From positions 1-48,225 of the forward strand of contig CAMBRL010000008.1 of assembly GCA_945870105.1 (NCBI GenBank): a stretch of 48,225 nt of DNA, written 5' to 3'. Source of the DNA: Chitinophaga pinensis. Lineage in GTDB: Bacteria; Bacteroidota; Bacteroidia; SXHM01. The position numbers were made by a program, and so were the translations under genes. This document shows positions 7,718-16,318 of this stretch, piece by piece. Numbering within the stretch: position 1 is the stretch's first letter; each line of letters opens with the position of its first letter. The notes under the pieces were generated by a model, which did no database searches, was not told the origin of the DNA, and saw only the letters and a program-made list of their open reading frames with translations.

Positions 7718-8902
7718 TCACTCCAAATCAATATCCGTAGCCTTAACTCCCGGAGCAACTTTAATTGAATCCAATTCAGGAGCATAACCGTTATCAATAA
7801 TAAAGGTGATGCGGTCAATTTCTTTTATCACCACATTCATAGAATCATAAAGCGGGATTAATTCAGCATCCGGGTAGCCCGTATTCTCTTCAAGACTCTT
7901 AATAATAACCTCACAACTCTCTTTTCTAAGAAGAGAATATTTCATGAGTAACTCAACGCGCGTTCCGTAATTTTCGGGTAGGTTATTGAGTTCAGATAAA
8001 GAGAGAACGGTTTTATCCCATCTCTCCACTCCATCCTGCCTGAAACGTTCGAGATAGTAATCCCGTTTTTCATAAGCCAGAGTGTCTCTGTCGTATTGTG
8101 TAAGCACTGCCAGCGCCATTTCCTGATTGACATCAAAGGCTTCCATTTTGTCATCGTAATATGCTATACCTTTTGGAATTTGTTGATAAGCAAAATAAAA
8201 AATTCCGATAGAAATAACAATCAGCACAACATCATTTAACAGCGTAACTGAAAACGATTCCGTTTTGCGATACGAAGGATAAAACACCAGAGCGGCAAAC
8301 ACTCCGTAAAAAATTCCGCCAAGGTGAGCTGAATTATCAATGCCGTCTTTCAGACCGTAAAGCAGATTAAAACCGATTACAAAAGCAGCCCAGATAAAAA
8401 ACGCGCCCAACTCACCTGGCGCAAACATTTTTCTTCCTACTACTGAGAACATGAGCATCATTCCATACATACCCAATATAGCGCCCGATGCACCTGCACC
8501 AATTGCATTGCCATCCCACCAAACGCTTAGCAATGCAGCAGCAACAGTAGCAAGCAGATAAACAGTAACAAAACGCACTGTACCAATGAGTGGTTCAAGA
8601 ATAATTCCAACATACAGGAGCGAAACCATGTTGGCAAACAAATGCCCGAAACCAATGTGCACAAACTCGCAGGTGAACAAACGCCACCATTCATCTTTCA
8701 ACGTATAGGGTCCGTAGTTTGCACCCCAGCGCACTAACTGCTCACTGGTAGGATCAAAAAAAGAAACGCCATCAATAAGCATGGCAACATAAACCACAAT
8801 ATTAATAACCATGATGCTGAAAAAACCATAATATGGAAATGTTCTCCAGTTAAAAACAGGAGGGCCGTTTAGAATTTTGTATATGTCTCTTTCTTCTGAC
8901 AT
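7718..8902 (-). CDS. Rhomboid family intramembrane serine protease
   Basis: The 394-residue protein has about six membrane segments in its first 235 residues with the rhomboid catalytic elements: HIGFGHLFAN (82-91), the nucleophile Ser139 in GAGASG, and His193 in SAHLGG. Rhomboids cut membrane proteins within or near their membrane segments. After the last helix (about 215-235) comes a soluble tail of some 150 charged residues with no motif I recognise; it may bind substrates or regulate access. The start codon overlaps the stop codon of the upstream hydrolase gene (TAATG), so the two are probably co-translated. Confidence 0.9.
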   Translation of the reverse strand: MSEERDIYKILNGPPVFNWRTFPYYGFFSIMVINIVVYVAMLIDGVSFFDPTSEQLVRWGANYGPYTLKDEWWRLFTCEFVHIGFGHLFANMVSLLYVGIILEPLIGTVRFVTVYLLATVAAALLSVWWDGNAIGAGASGAILGMYGMMLMFSVVGRKMFAPGELGAFFIWAAFVIGFNLLYGLKDGIDNSAHLGGIFYGVFAALVFYPSYRKTESFSVTLLNDVVLIVISIGIFYFAYQQIPKGIAYYDDKMEAFDVNQEMALAVLTQYDRDTLAYEKRDYYLERFRQDGVERWDKTVLSLSELNNLPENYGTRVELLMKYSLLRKESCEVIIKSLEENTGYPDAELIPLYDSMNVVIKEIDRITFIIDNGYAPELDSIKVAPGVKATDIDLE

Positions 8903-9927
8903 TACTGAATCGGTTTCAGTCCTATCACCTCTTCACAAAACTTAAACGTTTCACTTTCAACACCGACAATATCTTTTGAATCCAGATAATAACATAACAC
9001 ATGGTTCCCGGCTTCAGGAAAAGGAATTTCGCGTTTTTGATTTGCAGGAGTTGATAACTGCGCATACATTTCTTTTATAGCTTCGATAGAAATAACCTTA
9101 TCCTGCTCTTCTTCATTTTTATAATAATAACCTATAAAAACAGGACAGGTAATTTTTTCAAACGTTTCTTTTTTCATGGTATGCGAAATCAGAGACTGAA
9201 CGCCAATCAACGCTTCAAGACGATAATAATTGGTAAAATATTTTTTCTTTTCTTCAGGTGCCGGCCAATCCCGATACTTACTGCCTAAAACGGCTCTTGA
9301 AATTTGCAAGCCCCAGGGTTTATCAAGCAATTTAGCAGTAGGGTCGTAAATTTTTACATTAGGTGAATACAAAACCATGGCATCAATATTATCTTTTCCC
9401 GAAGCGAGGTAGAGTGACAATGTCCCCCCTGTGGAACTGGAAACAACAAGCACCTTCTCACCTATCACTTTGCCAATTGCAACAGCTTCTTTAGCACTTT
9501 GCAGGAGTTTTTCAGCAGTTAAATTTACCATGCACTCCGCTGTATCTAAACCATGTCCGTTAAGGCGCGGAAGAAAAACATTACAACCGTAGCGCTTTGC
9601 CAAATCCAAAACTACAGGGTCGCCTTCCCGCCATGAAGCAGAAAAACCATGCAGAAAAACAATGCTCCATGCGGTTTTTTCTTTAGTGCTTTCTGCCCAG
9701 ATAATCCTCGCTTCATTATCGGGACGCAGGGTTTTAAAAGCACTTTCTTTTTCTGCAATCTGCTTTTCAAGCGCAGTTGCGTCAGCAGTTATTAAAGGAA
9801 GAGATGTCTCAGGAATAAATTTTTCAGGTGTTGGCCCTGCAAGGTAAACTGCAACAAGCAGCAACAAAATAATTCCAATCCATTTAAGTATTTTCATTGG
9901 GCTAATATCGGAATAAAAGTTTTTCAC
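8902..9927 (-). CDS. Membrane-anchored alpha/beta hydrolase
   Basis: The 341-residue protein has one N-terminal membrane segment (about 13-30) followed by an alpha/beta-hydrolase domain. Visible features are FLHGFSASWREGD (91-103, oxyanion region), the nucleophile elbow SSSTGG with Ser165 (first Gly of GxSxG replaced by Ser), and EAGNHVL near 312 carrying the catalytic His. It probably cleaves an ester or lipid substrate at the outer face of the inner membrane; the substrate is unknown. A second ATG at 9897 (MKILKW) would also give an intact membrane anchor and could be the true start. It is co-transcribed with the rhomboid gene by a one-base overlap. Confidence 0.82.
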   Translation of the reverse strand: MKNFYSDISPMKILKWIGIILLLLVAVYLAGPTPEKFIPETSLPLITADATALEKQIAEKESAFKTLRPDNEARIIWAESTKEKTAWSIVFLHGFSASWREGDPVVLDLAKRYGCNVFLPRLNGHGLDTAECMVNLTAEKLLQSAKEAVAIGKVIGEKVLVVSSSTGGTLSLYLASGKDNIDAMVLYSPNVKIYDPTAKLLDKPWGLQISRAVLGSKYRDWPAPEEKKKYFTNYYRLEALIGVQSLISHTMKKETFEKITCPVFIGYYYKNEEEQDKVISIEAIKEMYAQLSTPANQKREIPFPEAGNHVLCYYLDSKDIVGVESETFKFCEEVIGLKPIQ

Positions 9928-10007
9928 GGGCTTTGTTGAAAATTAGTGATGCTAATCATAGTTGACTATCCGCAGGGCATCTATCTTTATGCTAAATAAT
10001 ACAACCT

Positions 10008-10619
10008 ATGGAAACTAGCTGGCTCAACATTATTCTTATTCCAGTTATTTCAGCATTGATTGGATGGTTCACCAACTGGATTGCCATTATTATGTTGTTC
10101 CGCCCGAAGAAGGAAGTGAAGTTTCTATTCATTAAAATTCAAGGTGTTTTTCCAAAAAATCAGAAGAGGGTTGCTGAGCGAATCGGCAGTATGGTTTCTA
10201 ACGAATTATTTTCAGCTAAGGATATTCGCGCACACATAGAACACCCTGACAACCTTGATACCATCCGCAATGAAGTGGAACTGAAAATTGATGAATACCT
10301 CAACGTTACCTTCCCGAAAAATTATCCGATCACTTCCATTTTTGTTGGCAAAAACAGGAAGAACAAAATAAAAGACGACCTTATTCTGGAGGTAGAAAAA
10401 GTAGCTCCTGAAATAATTGAACGGTATGTTCAGAATATTGAGGCTTCGCTTAACATTGAAGAGATTGTGAGAACAAAAGTAGCTGCACTTCCGCCCGACA
10501 GATTAGAAGAAATGCTAAACAGTATTCTGAAAAAAGAGTTTAAGTTTATAGAATATATCGGTGGCCTAATCGGGCTTATTATCGGGATTTTGCAGGTGGT
10601 GTTGGTGTATTTACTTTAG
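10008..10619 (+). CDS. DUF445 family membrane protein
   Basis: The 203-residue protein has a membrane segment at each end (about 6-27 and 183-202) and a charged, helical middle. The opening WLNIILIPVISALIGWFTNW and the segment MLFRPKK...QGVFPKNQKRVAERIG are typical of DUF445 (YheB/YjiN-like) proteins, whose function is not known. It is about half the length of YheB-type proteins, apparently with a single copy of the middle repeat. It is a single gene, transcribed away from the hydrolase operon. Confidence 0.85.
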   Translation: METSWLNIILIPVISALIGWFTNWIAIIMLFRPKKEVKFLFIKIQGVFPKNQKRVAERIGSMVSNELFSAKDIRAHIEHPDNLDTIRNEVELKIDEYLNVTFPKNYPITSIFVGKNRKNKIKDDLILEVEKVAPEIIERYVQNIEASLNIEEIVRTKVAALPPDRLEEMLNSILKKEFKFIEYIGGLIGLIIGILQVVLVYLL

Positions 10620-10696
10620 TCCAATGTCGGGTATCAGAAATAAAGCATCGGATTTCAAACATCCAACTTTCTACTTATATTCTACCTGTTAATGAA

Positions 10697-10980
10697 TTAT
10701 TCCTTCTTAGGATCTTGATGCGTATCAAAAAAGGATAGCAACTCAATGGTTTTAGCTTGCTGATTTACCTGATACAGAAGCAAATTATGTTTTGTAATAA
10801 TTGCTTCAAAAATATTTTCCTTTTCTGAGGCTCTGAACAAGTGCGGATTTATTGAAACAAGGTGAATAACGTGTTCTGTTTCGCGCACAAATTTTTTGAT
10901 TTCTTTTTCTGTCCAGTTTTTATCAAGGTAGTCAATAACCTATCAAAGGTTTCAACAGCCTTTGGCGACCAGATTACTTT
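10697..10980 (-). pseudogene. Decayed RelE/ParE-type toxin gene
   Basis: Read in two frames the segment encodes a RelE/ParE-like toxin of about 95 residues: KVIWSPKAVETFDR (10980-10939 region) then, after a one-base frame shift near 10940-10942, VIDYLDKNWTEKEIKKF and the family tail SFFDTHQDPKK. The second frame is open from a GTG at 10888 to the stop at 10697. There is no ATG, GTG or TTG at the expected start: the DNA reads TTTCAAAGTAATC where CATGAAAGTAATC would be expected. Missing start plus frame shift indicate that the toxin is inactive, unless one base is a sequencing error. It lies immediately after, and overlaps, the antitoxin gene. Confidence 0.7.
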
Positions 10981-11207
10981 GAAAGCCCTTTTTTATAATT
11001 CTTCATTACCTCTTTGTGCGGAATACCCTGCCCTTTTTTAAGTTGGGCTTTTGCCTGCGAAACGCATAGCTTCTGGTAATCGCTTAGCTCGTCCCACAAA
11101 TCGGTTTTGTATGAATCTACAATAGCTTTTATGTGAGTGATTAATGCAGGACTTTCTGAATTAAGTATGGCTTTTGTGAGTTGAAGTTTTTGTTCTGAAA
11201 TGTTCAT
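10974..11207 (-). CDS. Probable antitoxin of a broken RelE-type module
   Basis: The 77-residue acidic-to-neutral helical protein starts MNISEQKLQL and ends KNYKKGLSK. The region GIPHKEVMKNYKKGLSK resembles the C-terminal toxin-binding part of small Bacteroidota antitoxins paired with RelE-like toxins. The call rests mainly on size and on the toxin remnant directly downstream. If the ancestral genes overlapped as CATGA, the antitoxin would have ended two codons earlier, so the loss of three bases that removed the toxin start also extended this protein. Confidence 0.6.
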   Translation of the reverse strand: MNISEQKLQLTKAILNSESPALITHIKAIVDSYKTDLWDELSDYQKLCVSQAKAQLKKGQGIPHKEVMKNYKKGLSK

Positions 11208-11296
11208 GGTAATTAATTTGAAAACAAATTTATGAAAACTTCGGGGGAATTATTAAAATCTTATTCCTTGTGAATTATGAATTTACAACTTGAAAT

Positions 11297-12982
11297 TTAC
11301 TTATACACCCTTCTTCTCAGCACCGAGTAAAACAGCATCAGGCCCAGGACAGCTGCACAAATTAAACCGTAAAGACTTATTACAGGAATGCCATATTCAC
11401 GGGGCATATCGGGTCCCCAGTTTGCTGTCATGGATATGGCGGAACCTATGATGAACGCAAAAATAAGCAGCGTAATTACAATGCGGTTGGTAAGACTGTC
11501 CCACTTTTTAAGCAGGTAACCGTAGCCCTGATGCTCAATCTCAAAATGTATTTTTCCTTTTTTGAGTTTGGTGATGAGCTCCTTCATGTCGCGCGGAAGT
11601 CCGCTTGCAAAATCGGTCATTTGCTCGGCACGGTAGGCTACTTCATTCAGAATATTTTTGGGCGAGAACTGTTCTTCAATTATCTTTTTTCCATAAGGAC
11701 GAATAAACTCGTAGGTATTGAAATGCGGATGAATCTGTTTTCCAATTCCTTCCAGAATGGCAAAGGCACGGAAGACAAGAAATACACTTCCTGGCACCAC
11801 AATTTTGTAATCAAACATTACCTTTTGCAGGCGTGTTACCATGTCGGTTATGCTGCTTTCACTCACATCAAGGCCTATAAAATCTTCAATGATTTCGTTC
11901 AGGTCGTACTGAAAGGCACGCATGTCGTCAATATTATCGGAGATGGAAAGCTTTTTCAGCGCATTAGCCATTCGCTTGGCATCTTGCTGCGACATGCTGA
12001 CGAAAATCCCCGCAAAGGCCTGTTTGTCTTTCGGCATCAGTTGCCCCGTCATTCCAAAATCAATGAGACAGATAACTCCATCTCTGCGCACCATCACGTT
12101 TCCCGGATGCGGATCGGCATGAAAAAGTCCGAACTCAAATATCTGAGTAAGGTATATGTCCATTCCGTTTTCGGCTACTTTGCGTGGGTCTAATCCCCAC
12201 GCCTTTAGCTGCGCCATGTCGTTTATCTTGCAGCCATCAGCATACTCAATTATCAGAATTTTGCCGGTTGAAAATTCGCGGTAAGCGCGGGGGATGTAGA
12301 AGTTTTTGTAGCTTTTATAGAAATTGCGGAAGCGTTCAATGTTTCGTGCTTCGTTGTTATAATCCAGTTCTTTGGTTATGCTGCGGTCGAAGGCGCGGAC
12401 AACATCGGGGGCATTGAGCACTCCTTGTTTTTTAAGGTAGCGGTCGGCACGCTGCACCACATCTTTTATGATGGCAAGATCGCGCTCTACTATTTCAGCT
12501 ACTTCGGGGCGCTGCACTTTTACTACTACTTCCTGCCCGGTTTTTAATCGCGCTTTGTGTACCTGACCTATGGAGGCAGATGCCAGCGGCTTTTCATTAA
12601 ACTCTGAAAACACTTCGCTGATGGGGCAGCCCAACTCTTTTTCAATAATTTTTTTGGCTTGTTCAAAAGGGAAAGGCGGAACACGATCCTGCAGTTTTTC
12701 AAATTCCTTGATAAGCGGCTCGGGCATTATATCGGGACGGATGCTGAGTACCTGCGCCAGCTTAATAAACGTTGGCCCCAGTTCTTCGGCTGCCATGCGG
12801 ATACGTTCCCAACGGGTGTATTCAAACACGGGTTTTTCCTGCCTCAGCCACGAGTGTCTGCGGGTTTCTGAAACAAAATTGCGTAGCGTTGAATTGGTTA
12901 CAATGTCTTCAAACCCATACTTTACCAGGATGGCAAGTATCTCGCGCATGCGGCCTAAGTTGCGGAAGGTTTGGTTAAACAT
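11297..12982 (-). CDS. ABC1/AarF/UbiB-family atypical kinase
   Basis: The 561-residue protein has the UbiB-family core: the N-terminal signature LGPTFIKLAQVLSIRPD (69-85; the usual KxGQ reads KLAQ, 74-77), the A-rich loop LASASIGQVHKA (133-144), invariant lysine in VVVKVQRP, ADPHPGN and the metal-binding DFG in LIDFGMTG. Two hydrophobic helices near the C-terminus (about 500-555) anchor it in the membrane. Family members support quinone synthesis or lipid homeostasis and act as ATPases. Bacteroidota normally make menaquinone, so a strictly ubiquinone role is unlikely and I do not use the ubiB symbol. The gene lies alone, 64 bases from the next gene. Confidence 0.9.
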   Translation of the reverse strand: MFNQTFRNLGRMREILAILVKYGFEDIVTNSTLRNFVSETRRHSWLRQEKPVFEYTRWERIRMAAEELGPTFIKLAQVLSIRPDIMPEPLIKEFEKLQDRVPPFPFEQAKKIIEKELGCPISEVFSEFNEKPLASASIGQVHKARLKTGQEVVVKVQRPEVAEIVERDLAIIKDVVQRADRYLKKQGVLNAPDVVRAFDRSITKELDYNNEARNIERFRNFYKSYKNFYIPRAYREFSTGKILIIEYADGCKINDMAQLKAWGLDPRKVAENGMDIYLTQIFEFGLFHADPHPGNVMVRRDGVICLIDFGMTGQLMPKDKQAFAGIFVSMSQQDAKRMANALKKLSISDNIDDMRAFQYDLNEIIEDFIGLDVSESSITDMVTRLQKVMFDYKIVVPGSVFLVFRAFAILEGIGKQIHPHFNTYEFIRPYGKKIIEEQFSPKNILNEVAYRAEQMTDFASGLPRDMKELITKLKKGKIHFEIEHQGYGYLLKKWDSLTNRIVITLLIFAFIIGSAISMTANWGPDMPREYGIPVISLYGLICAAVLGLMLFYSVLRRRVYK

Positions 12983-13046
12983 TGTTGGTTTTTTTGGAGT
13001 GGCGAATGTAGTAAAAAAGCTAGTGCATCAGGACTAAAATCAGGAT

Positions 13047-14747
13047 TTAGCGCTCCAACAGCGTAACCGAGCCTATGTACTCATGCACTTCGCCATTCAA
13101 ATCAAACAGGCTGATGTTGTAAACATACACACCCTGTGGCAGCATTTTTCCGGTGGCAGCATCGGTGCCATCCCATTGCAGCAAGGGATTGTAGGAATAG
13201 AATAACTGTCGTCCCCAGCGGTCGAAAATGCGCATGTTAAAATTATTTTCAGCTATGCCCTCGCCCATTGGTCCAAAGGTGTCATTGAGTAAACCTCTGC
13301 CGGGCGTAAACGCATTGGGAATATAAATGGTGGAAAGAAACGTAACGGTTACAATAATGGTGGTGTCATCGGTACAGCCGTCAGCATTAGTAATGGTAAG
13401 GGTTACAGGAAAATCGCCTGTTCCCGGAAAAGTATGCACCGGGTTTTGAATAGTCTCGGTTGAGCTGCCATCACCAAAATCCCAAAGCCAGGTTATAGAG
13501 CCGACTGAATTCTCGGTAAATTCACAATACGGGTCAAGGTACGACATCTTCAGCGGGTTTGCCCTGAACGATGCCACAGGCGAAGGTGTTGCGGGAACAA
13601 TAATCTCAATATTTTGCGGACAACCGCCACCAATATCACTCACCGTTACCGTGTAAGTTCCTGCCGAAAGATTGGTTGCCACATCTGTATTGGAAACATC
13701 AGGGCTCCACGAATAGCTGAATGGTCCGCCACCTATAGGAGTAATAACAGTTGCAGTTCCAGCACCTTCACCACAAATGTCAGGCGTAACCAGTGAATCA
13801 AGAGGTATGGCTGTTATTTCAAAATCAAGTCCTGAACCTATGGGCGCTTCATTTCCGCAAAGGTCTGTAACGCTGCCTGCAATCTCCAAAGTATAGGTTC
13901 CGCCCGAGGATATTGCCGGACTGAACGTAAGCGAAAAATCACGTTCAAAGTTGGCACCCAAATCACAGGCACCACCTGTAAAACCGGTTATAGTATAAGG
14001 TCCGCCCGGTCCAACTAAAGCAAAATCTGTCTGACTTACTGTAGAACACAACATATTTTCAGAAAACTCAAATGACACTGAATTATCGGTGCAGAAAACA
14101 GGTGCTGTAACTGATTTCAATGTTGGAGTAACATTATCAAAAATAGTGGCTGTGCTGGCAGTCATATCCAGCGTATAGCCCGATTGCGAGGAATTAAAAT
14201 TCCCTACATAAACATAATAAGTCTCTCCTGCTAAAACCGGAATAGGATCTTCATTTTGCGATGAACCTATGCCCGTAGTTTGTCCGTTGGGCCCGGTAAT
14301 TCCATTATTTCCCGTGTTACCTGAAAAATTACAACTTGCTTGCAGACTAGCATCTAAAGCAATATCAGCACAAGAAGCATTAGTAAGATTAAATACTGCC
14401 CAATCATAATCATCATTAGAACTATTTGGAGTGATAGTAAAGTTTAATAAACCATCTTGCTGAATAGTCATAGTGTACCAAACGCAATTCCTCTCTCCCA
14501 CTCCAAGACAAGAACTATCCGGATCAATTTCTCCGAGAATATTTCCTTCACCGCTGTAAGAATTTGCCTGATTATAGACTTCCTGACAAACAGGAATAGC
14601 TCCTCCGCAGTCCTGATCAGTGGGAGTTTGTGCTGTTATATAAGATGAAATGTGTAAAAAGTAAAAAGCGCAAAGCAATCTCCGTAGAGGGAATAAAGAG
14701 GTGAAGAGCTTGAATTGTTGCATGATAGAAGCGGAACTTATACACAA
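13047..14747 (-). CDS. Secreted PKD-domain protein with gliding-motility-type C-terminal domain (T9SS type B)
   Basis: The protein has 566 residues, or 558 if the second Met (14723, MQQFKLF) is used. A signal peptide ends at ITAQ (residue 40). The region 41-200 resembles the cell-surface repeats of gliding proteins (DQDCGGAIPVCQ...). A Big/Ig-like part follows, then a PKD domain with WDFGDGSST (about 400-475). The last 89 residues (478-566: NAFTPGRGLLNDTF...FDRWGRQLF...GVYVYNISL) form the type B sorting domain. It should be exported by the T9SS and attached to the surface or released; adhesin or glycan-binding roles are plausible. Confidence 0.88.
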   Translation of the reverse strand: MCISSASIMQQFKLFTSLFPLRRLLCAFYFLHISSYITAQTPTDQDCGGAIPVCQEVYNQANSYSGEGNILGEIDPDSSCLGVGERNCVWYTMTIQQDGLLNFTITPNSSNDDYDWAVFNLTNASCADIALDASLQASCNFSGNTGNNGITGPNGQTTGIGSSQNEDPIPVLAGETYYVYVGNFNSSQSGYTLDMTASTATIFDNVTPTLKSVTAPVFCTDNSVSFEFSENMLCSTVSQTDFALVGPGGPYTITGFTGGACDLGANFERDFSLTFSPAISSGGTYTLEIAGSVTDLCGNEAPIGSGLDFEITAIPLDSLVTPDICGEGAGTATVITPIGGGPFSYSWSPDVSNTDVATNLSAGTYTVTVSDIGGGCPQNIEIIVPATPSPVASFRANPLKMSYLDPYCEFTENSVGSITWLWDFGDGSSTETIQNPVHTFPGTGDFPVTLTITNADGCTDDTTIIVTVTFLSTIYIPNAFTPGRGLLNDTFGPMGEGIAENNFNMRIFDRWGRQLFYSYNPLLQWDGTDAATGKMLPQGVYVYNISLFDLNGEVHEYIGSVTLLER

Positions 14748-14820
14748 ATGTAACGGAAAAGTTGCGGGAATAGTGTGTATAAGGTAGTTTCAAAAACTTT
14801 CAACTTTCCAACATTCAAAC

Positions 14821-14852
14821 TTTCCAACTAATGAATATAGTTTCTAATTTAG
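14821..14852 (+). promoter_or_regulatory. Possible mdh promoter
   Basis: TAATTTAG (14845-14852) is one base from the TAnnTTTG -7 box, with TTTC (14821-14824) 20 bases upstream as a near -33 box. Transcription would start near 14859, downstream of the in-frame ATG at 14831, which supports 14885 as the mdh start. Confidence 0.3.
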
Positions 14853-14884
14853 CGCCCCGAAAAACAATTAATCCCCAAAATAAA

Positions 14885-15823
14885 ATGAAAGTTACCGTAG
14901 TAGGAGCAGGCAATGTGGGCGCCACCTGTGCCGATGTATTAGCCCAAAAAGATATTGTCAACGAAGTTGTGCTGGTTGATATCAAACCAAATTTTGCTGA
15001 AGGCAAAGCGTTGGATATCTGGCAAACATCTCCTATCAATCTGTATGATACACGTACCATTGGTGTTACAAATGATTATGAAAAAACAGCCGGTTCAGAA
15101 GTTGTTGTCATTACATCAGGTCTTCCACGCAAGCCGGGAATGACACGCGATGATTTAATTGCAACTAACGCGGGCATTGTAAAATCGGTAACCGAAAACG
15201 TAATTAAATATTCGCCAAACGCCAAAATTATTGTGGTTTCAAACCCGCTTGATGTAATGACTTATTGCGCTTACCTTACCGCAAAGGTTGACTCCTCGAA
15301 AGTATTTGGTATGGCTGGAATATTAGATACTGCTCGTTACCGCGCTTTCCTTGCAACTGAAATTGGTTGCTCACCAAAAGATATTCAGGCAGTATTGATG
15401 GGCGGCCATGGTGATACCATGGTTCCGCTGCCACGTTACACAACTGTTGCCGGAATTCCGGTTACCGAACTGGTTGCAAAAGATAAATTAGATGCTATTA
15501 TTCAACGCGCAAAAGTTGGTGGCGGTGAAATCGTAAACCTGCTTGGAACTTCTGCATGGTACGCTCCCGGTGCTGCAGCTGCGCAAATGGTTGAAGCAAT
15601 TGTTCGCGACCAGAAACGTATTTACCCTGTATGCGCTTTATTAAATGGCGAATATGGCTTGAAAGATATTTATCTGGGTGTGCCTGTAATTCTTGGCAAA
15701 AACGGAATTGAAAAAATTATTGAATTGCAACTGAATGCTGAAGAGAAAGCATTACTTGATGCCTCTGCAAAAGCAGTGAAAGAAGTAATGGAAGTGCTGG
15801 ACAACATGAAAGTTGTTGCTTAA
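14885..15823 (+). CDS. mdh: Malate dehydrogenase
   Basis: The 312-residue protein is a complete LDH-like malate dehydrogenase. The Rossmann motif GAGNVG is at 7-12, Asp32 fixes the use of NAD, substrate arginines are Arg82 and Arg88 (Arg82 rather than Gln favours malate/oxaloacetate over lactate), Asn120 in SNPLDVMTY, Arg151, Asp148 and catalytic His175 in GGHGDTMVPL. It interconverts malate and oxaloacetate in the TCA cycle. I chose the ATG at 14885 because the conserved MKVTVVGAGN begins there; the in-frame ATG at 14831 would add 18 residues outside the family. A strong terminator follows at 15844. Confidence 0.96.
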   Translation: MKVTVVGAGNVGATCADVLAQKDIVNEVVLVDIKPNFAEGKALDIWQTSPINLYDTRTIGVTNDYEKTAGSEVVVITSGLPRKPGMTRDDLIATNAGIVKSVTENVIKYSPNAKIIVVSNPLDVMTYCAYLTAKVDSSKVFGMAGILDTARYRAFLATEIGCSPKDIQAVLMGGHGDTMVPLPRYTTVAGIPVTELVAKDKLDAIIQRAKVGGGEIVNLLGTSAWYAPGAAAAQMVEAIVRDQKRIYPVCALLNGEYGLKDIYLGVPVILGKNGIEKIIELQLNAEEKALLDASAKAVKEVMEVLDNMKVVA

Positions 15824-15843
15824 TTTAAATAACTGAATTTATT

Positions 15844-15880
15844 AAAAGGATGGCGTAGATTTACGCCATCCTTTTTAGTT
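15844..15880 (+). terminator. Intrinsic terminator after mdh
   Basis: A perfect 14-bp stem, AAAAGGATGGCGTA (15844-15857) and TACGCCATCCTTTT (15862-15875), with a GATT loop and a T-rich 3' side. It lies 21 bases past the mdh stop and separates mdh from the polysaccharide locus. Confidence 0.85.
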
Positions 15881-15892
15881 TATAGAAGAAAA

Positions 15893-16318
15893 ATGACTGA
15901 GCTAATTCCACTTAAATTTTTAGCCATTGAAGGTGACGGGACTCATCTTTTAATAGCCATAATAATAAACGGAAAGAAAGCGAACATGCTGGTGGATACA
16001 GGCGCTTCACGAACGGTGTTTGACATTAACAGCATTTCAAAATTTACAAGTAAAAAGAAGTTTGGCAAGAACCAACAACTCAGCACCGGACTTGGTACCA
16101 ACACCATGCAAAGCCATAATACTATTTTAAAAAAAGTAAAAATCGGCAAGCTGAAAATCGAAAACTTTGAAGCCATTTTGCTTGACCTGAAACATGTGAA
16201 TGAAAGCTACGAAAAAATAGGGCTTGGCACTATTGACGGGGTTCTTGGTGGAGAAATATTAGTCAACTTTAAAGCTGTGATTGATTACGGCAAAAAACAA
16301 ATGAAGTTGAAATGGTAG
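15893..16318 (+). CDS. Retropepsin-like aspartic protease domain protein
   Basis: The 141-residue protein is a single retropepsin-like domain: the active-site triad Asp35-Thr36-Gly37 in MLVDTGASRTVFD, and the hydrophobic-hydrophobic-Gly flap support IDGVLGGEIL near 115-125. Such proteins work as dimers. No signal peptide or membrane segment is seen, so it is probably cytoplasmic. Its last 7 bases overlap the start of the HisH-like gene, which suggests co-translation, although no functional link between a retropepsin and sugar amidination is known to me. It might equally be an unrelated gene that happens to sit at the head of the operon. Confidence 0.8.
   Translation: MTELIPLKFLAIEGDGTHLLIAIIINGKKANMLVDTGASRTVFDINSISKFTSKKKFGKNQQLSTGLGTNTMQSHNTILKKVKIGKLKIENFEAILLDLKHVNESYEKIGLGTIDGVLGGEILVNFKAVIDYGKKQMKLKW

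Noticed and set aside
11531-12193. A 220-residue plus-strand open frame inside the ABC1/UbiB gene
   Set aside because: It lies wholly opposite the strongly conserved kinase gene and has no domain; it is a shadow of that gene's codon use.
12570-13037. A 155-residue plus-strand open frame
   Set aside because: It is antisense to the N-terminal half of the ABC1 kinase gene and shows no recognisable motif.
14831-14884. Upstream ATG of mdh giving an 18-residue extension
   Set aside because: The extension lies outside the conserved family N-terminus and upstream of the probable transcription start.
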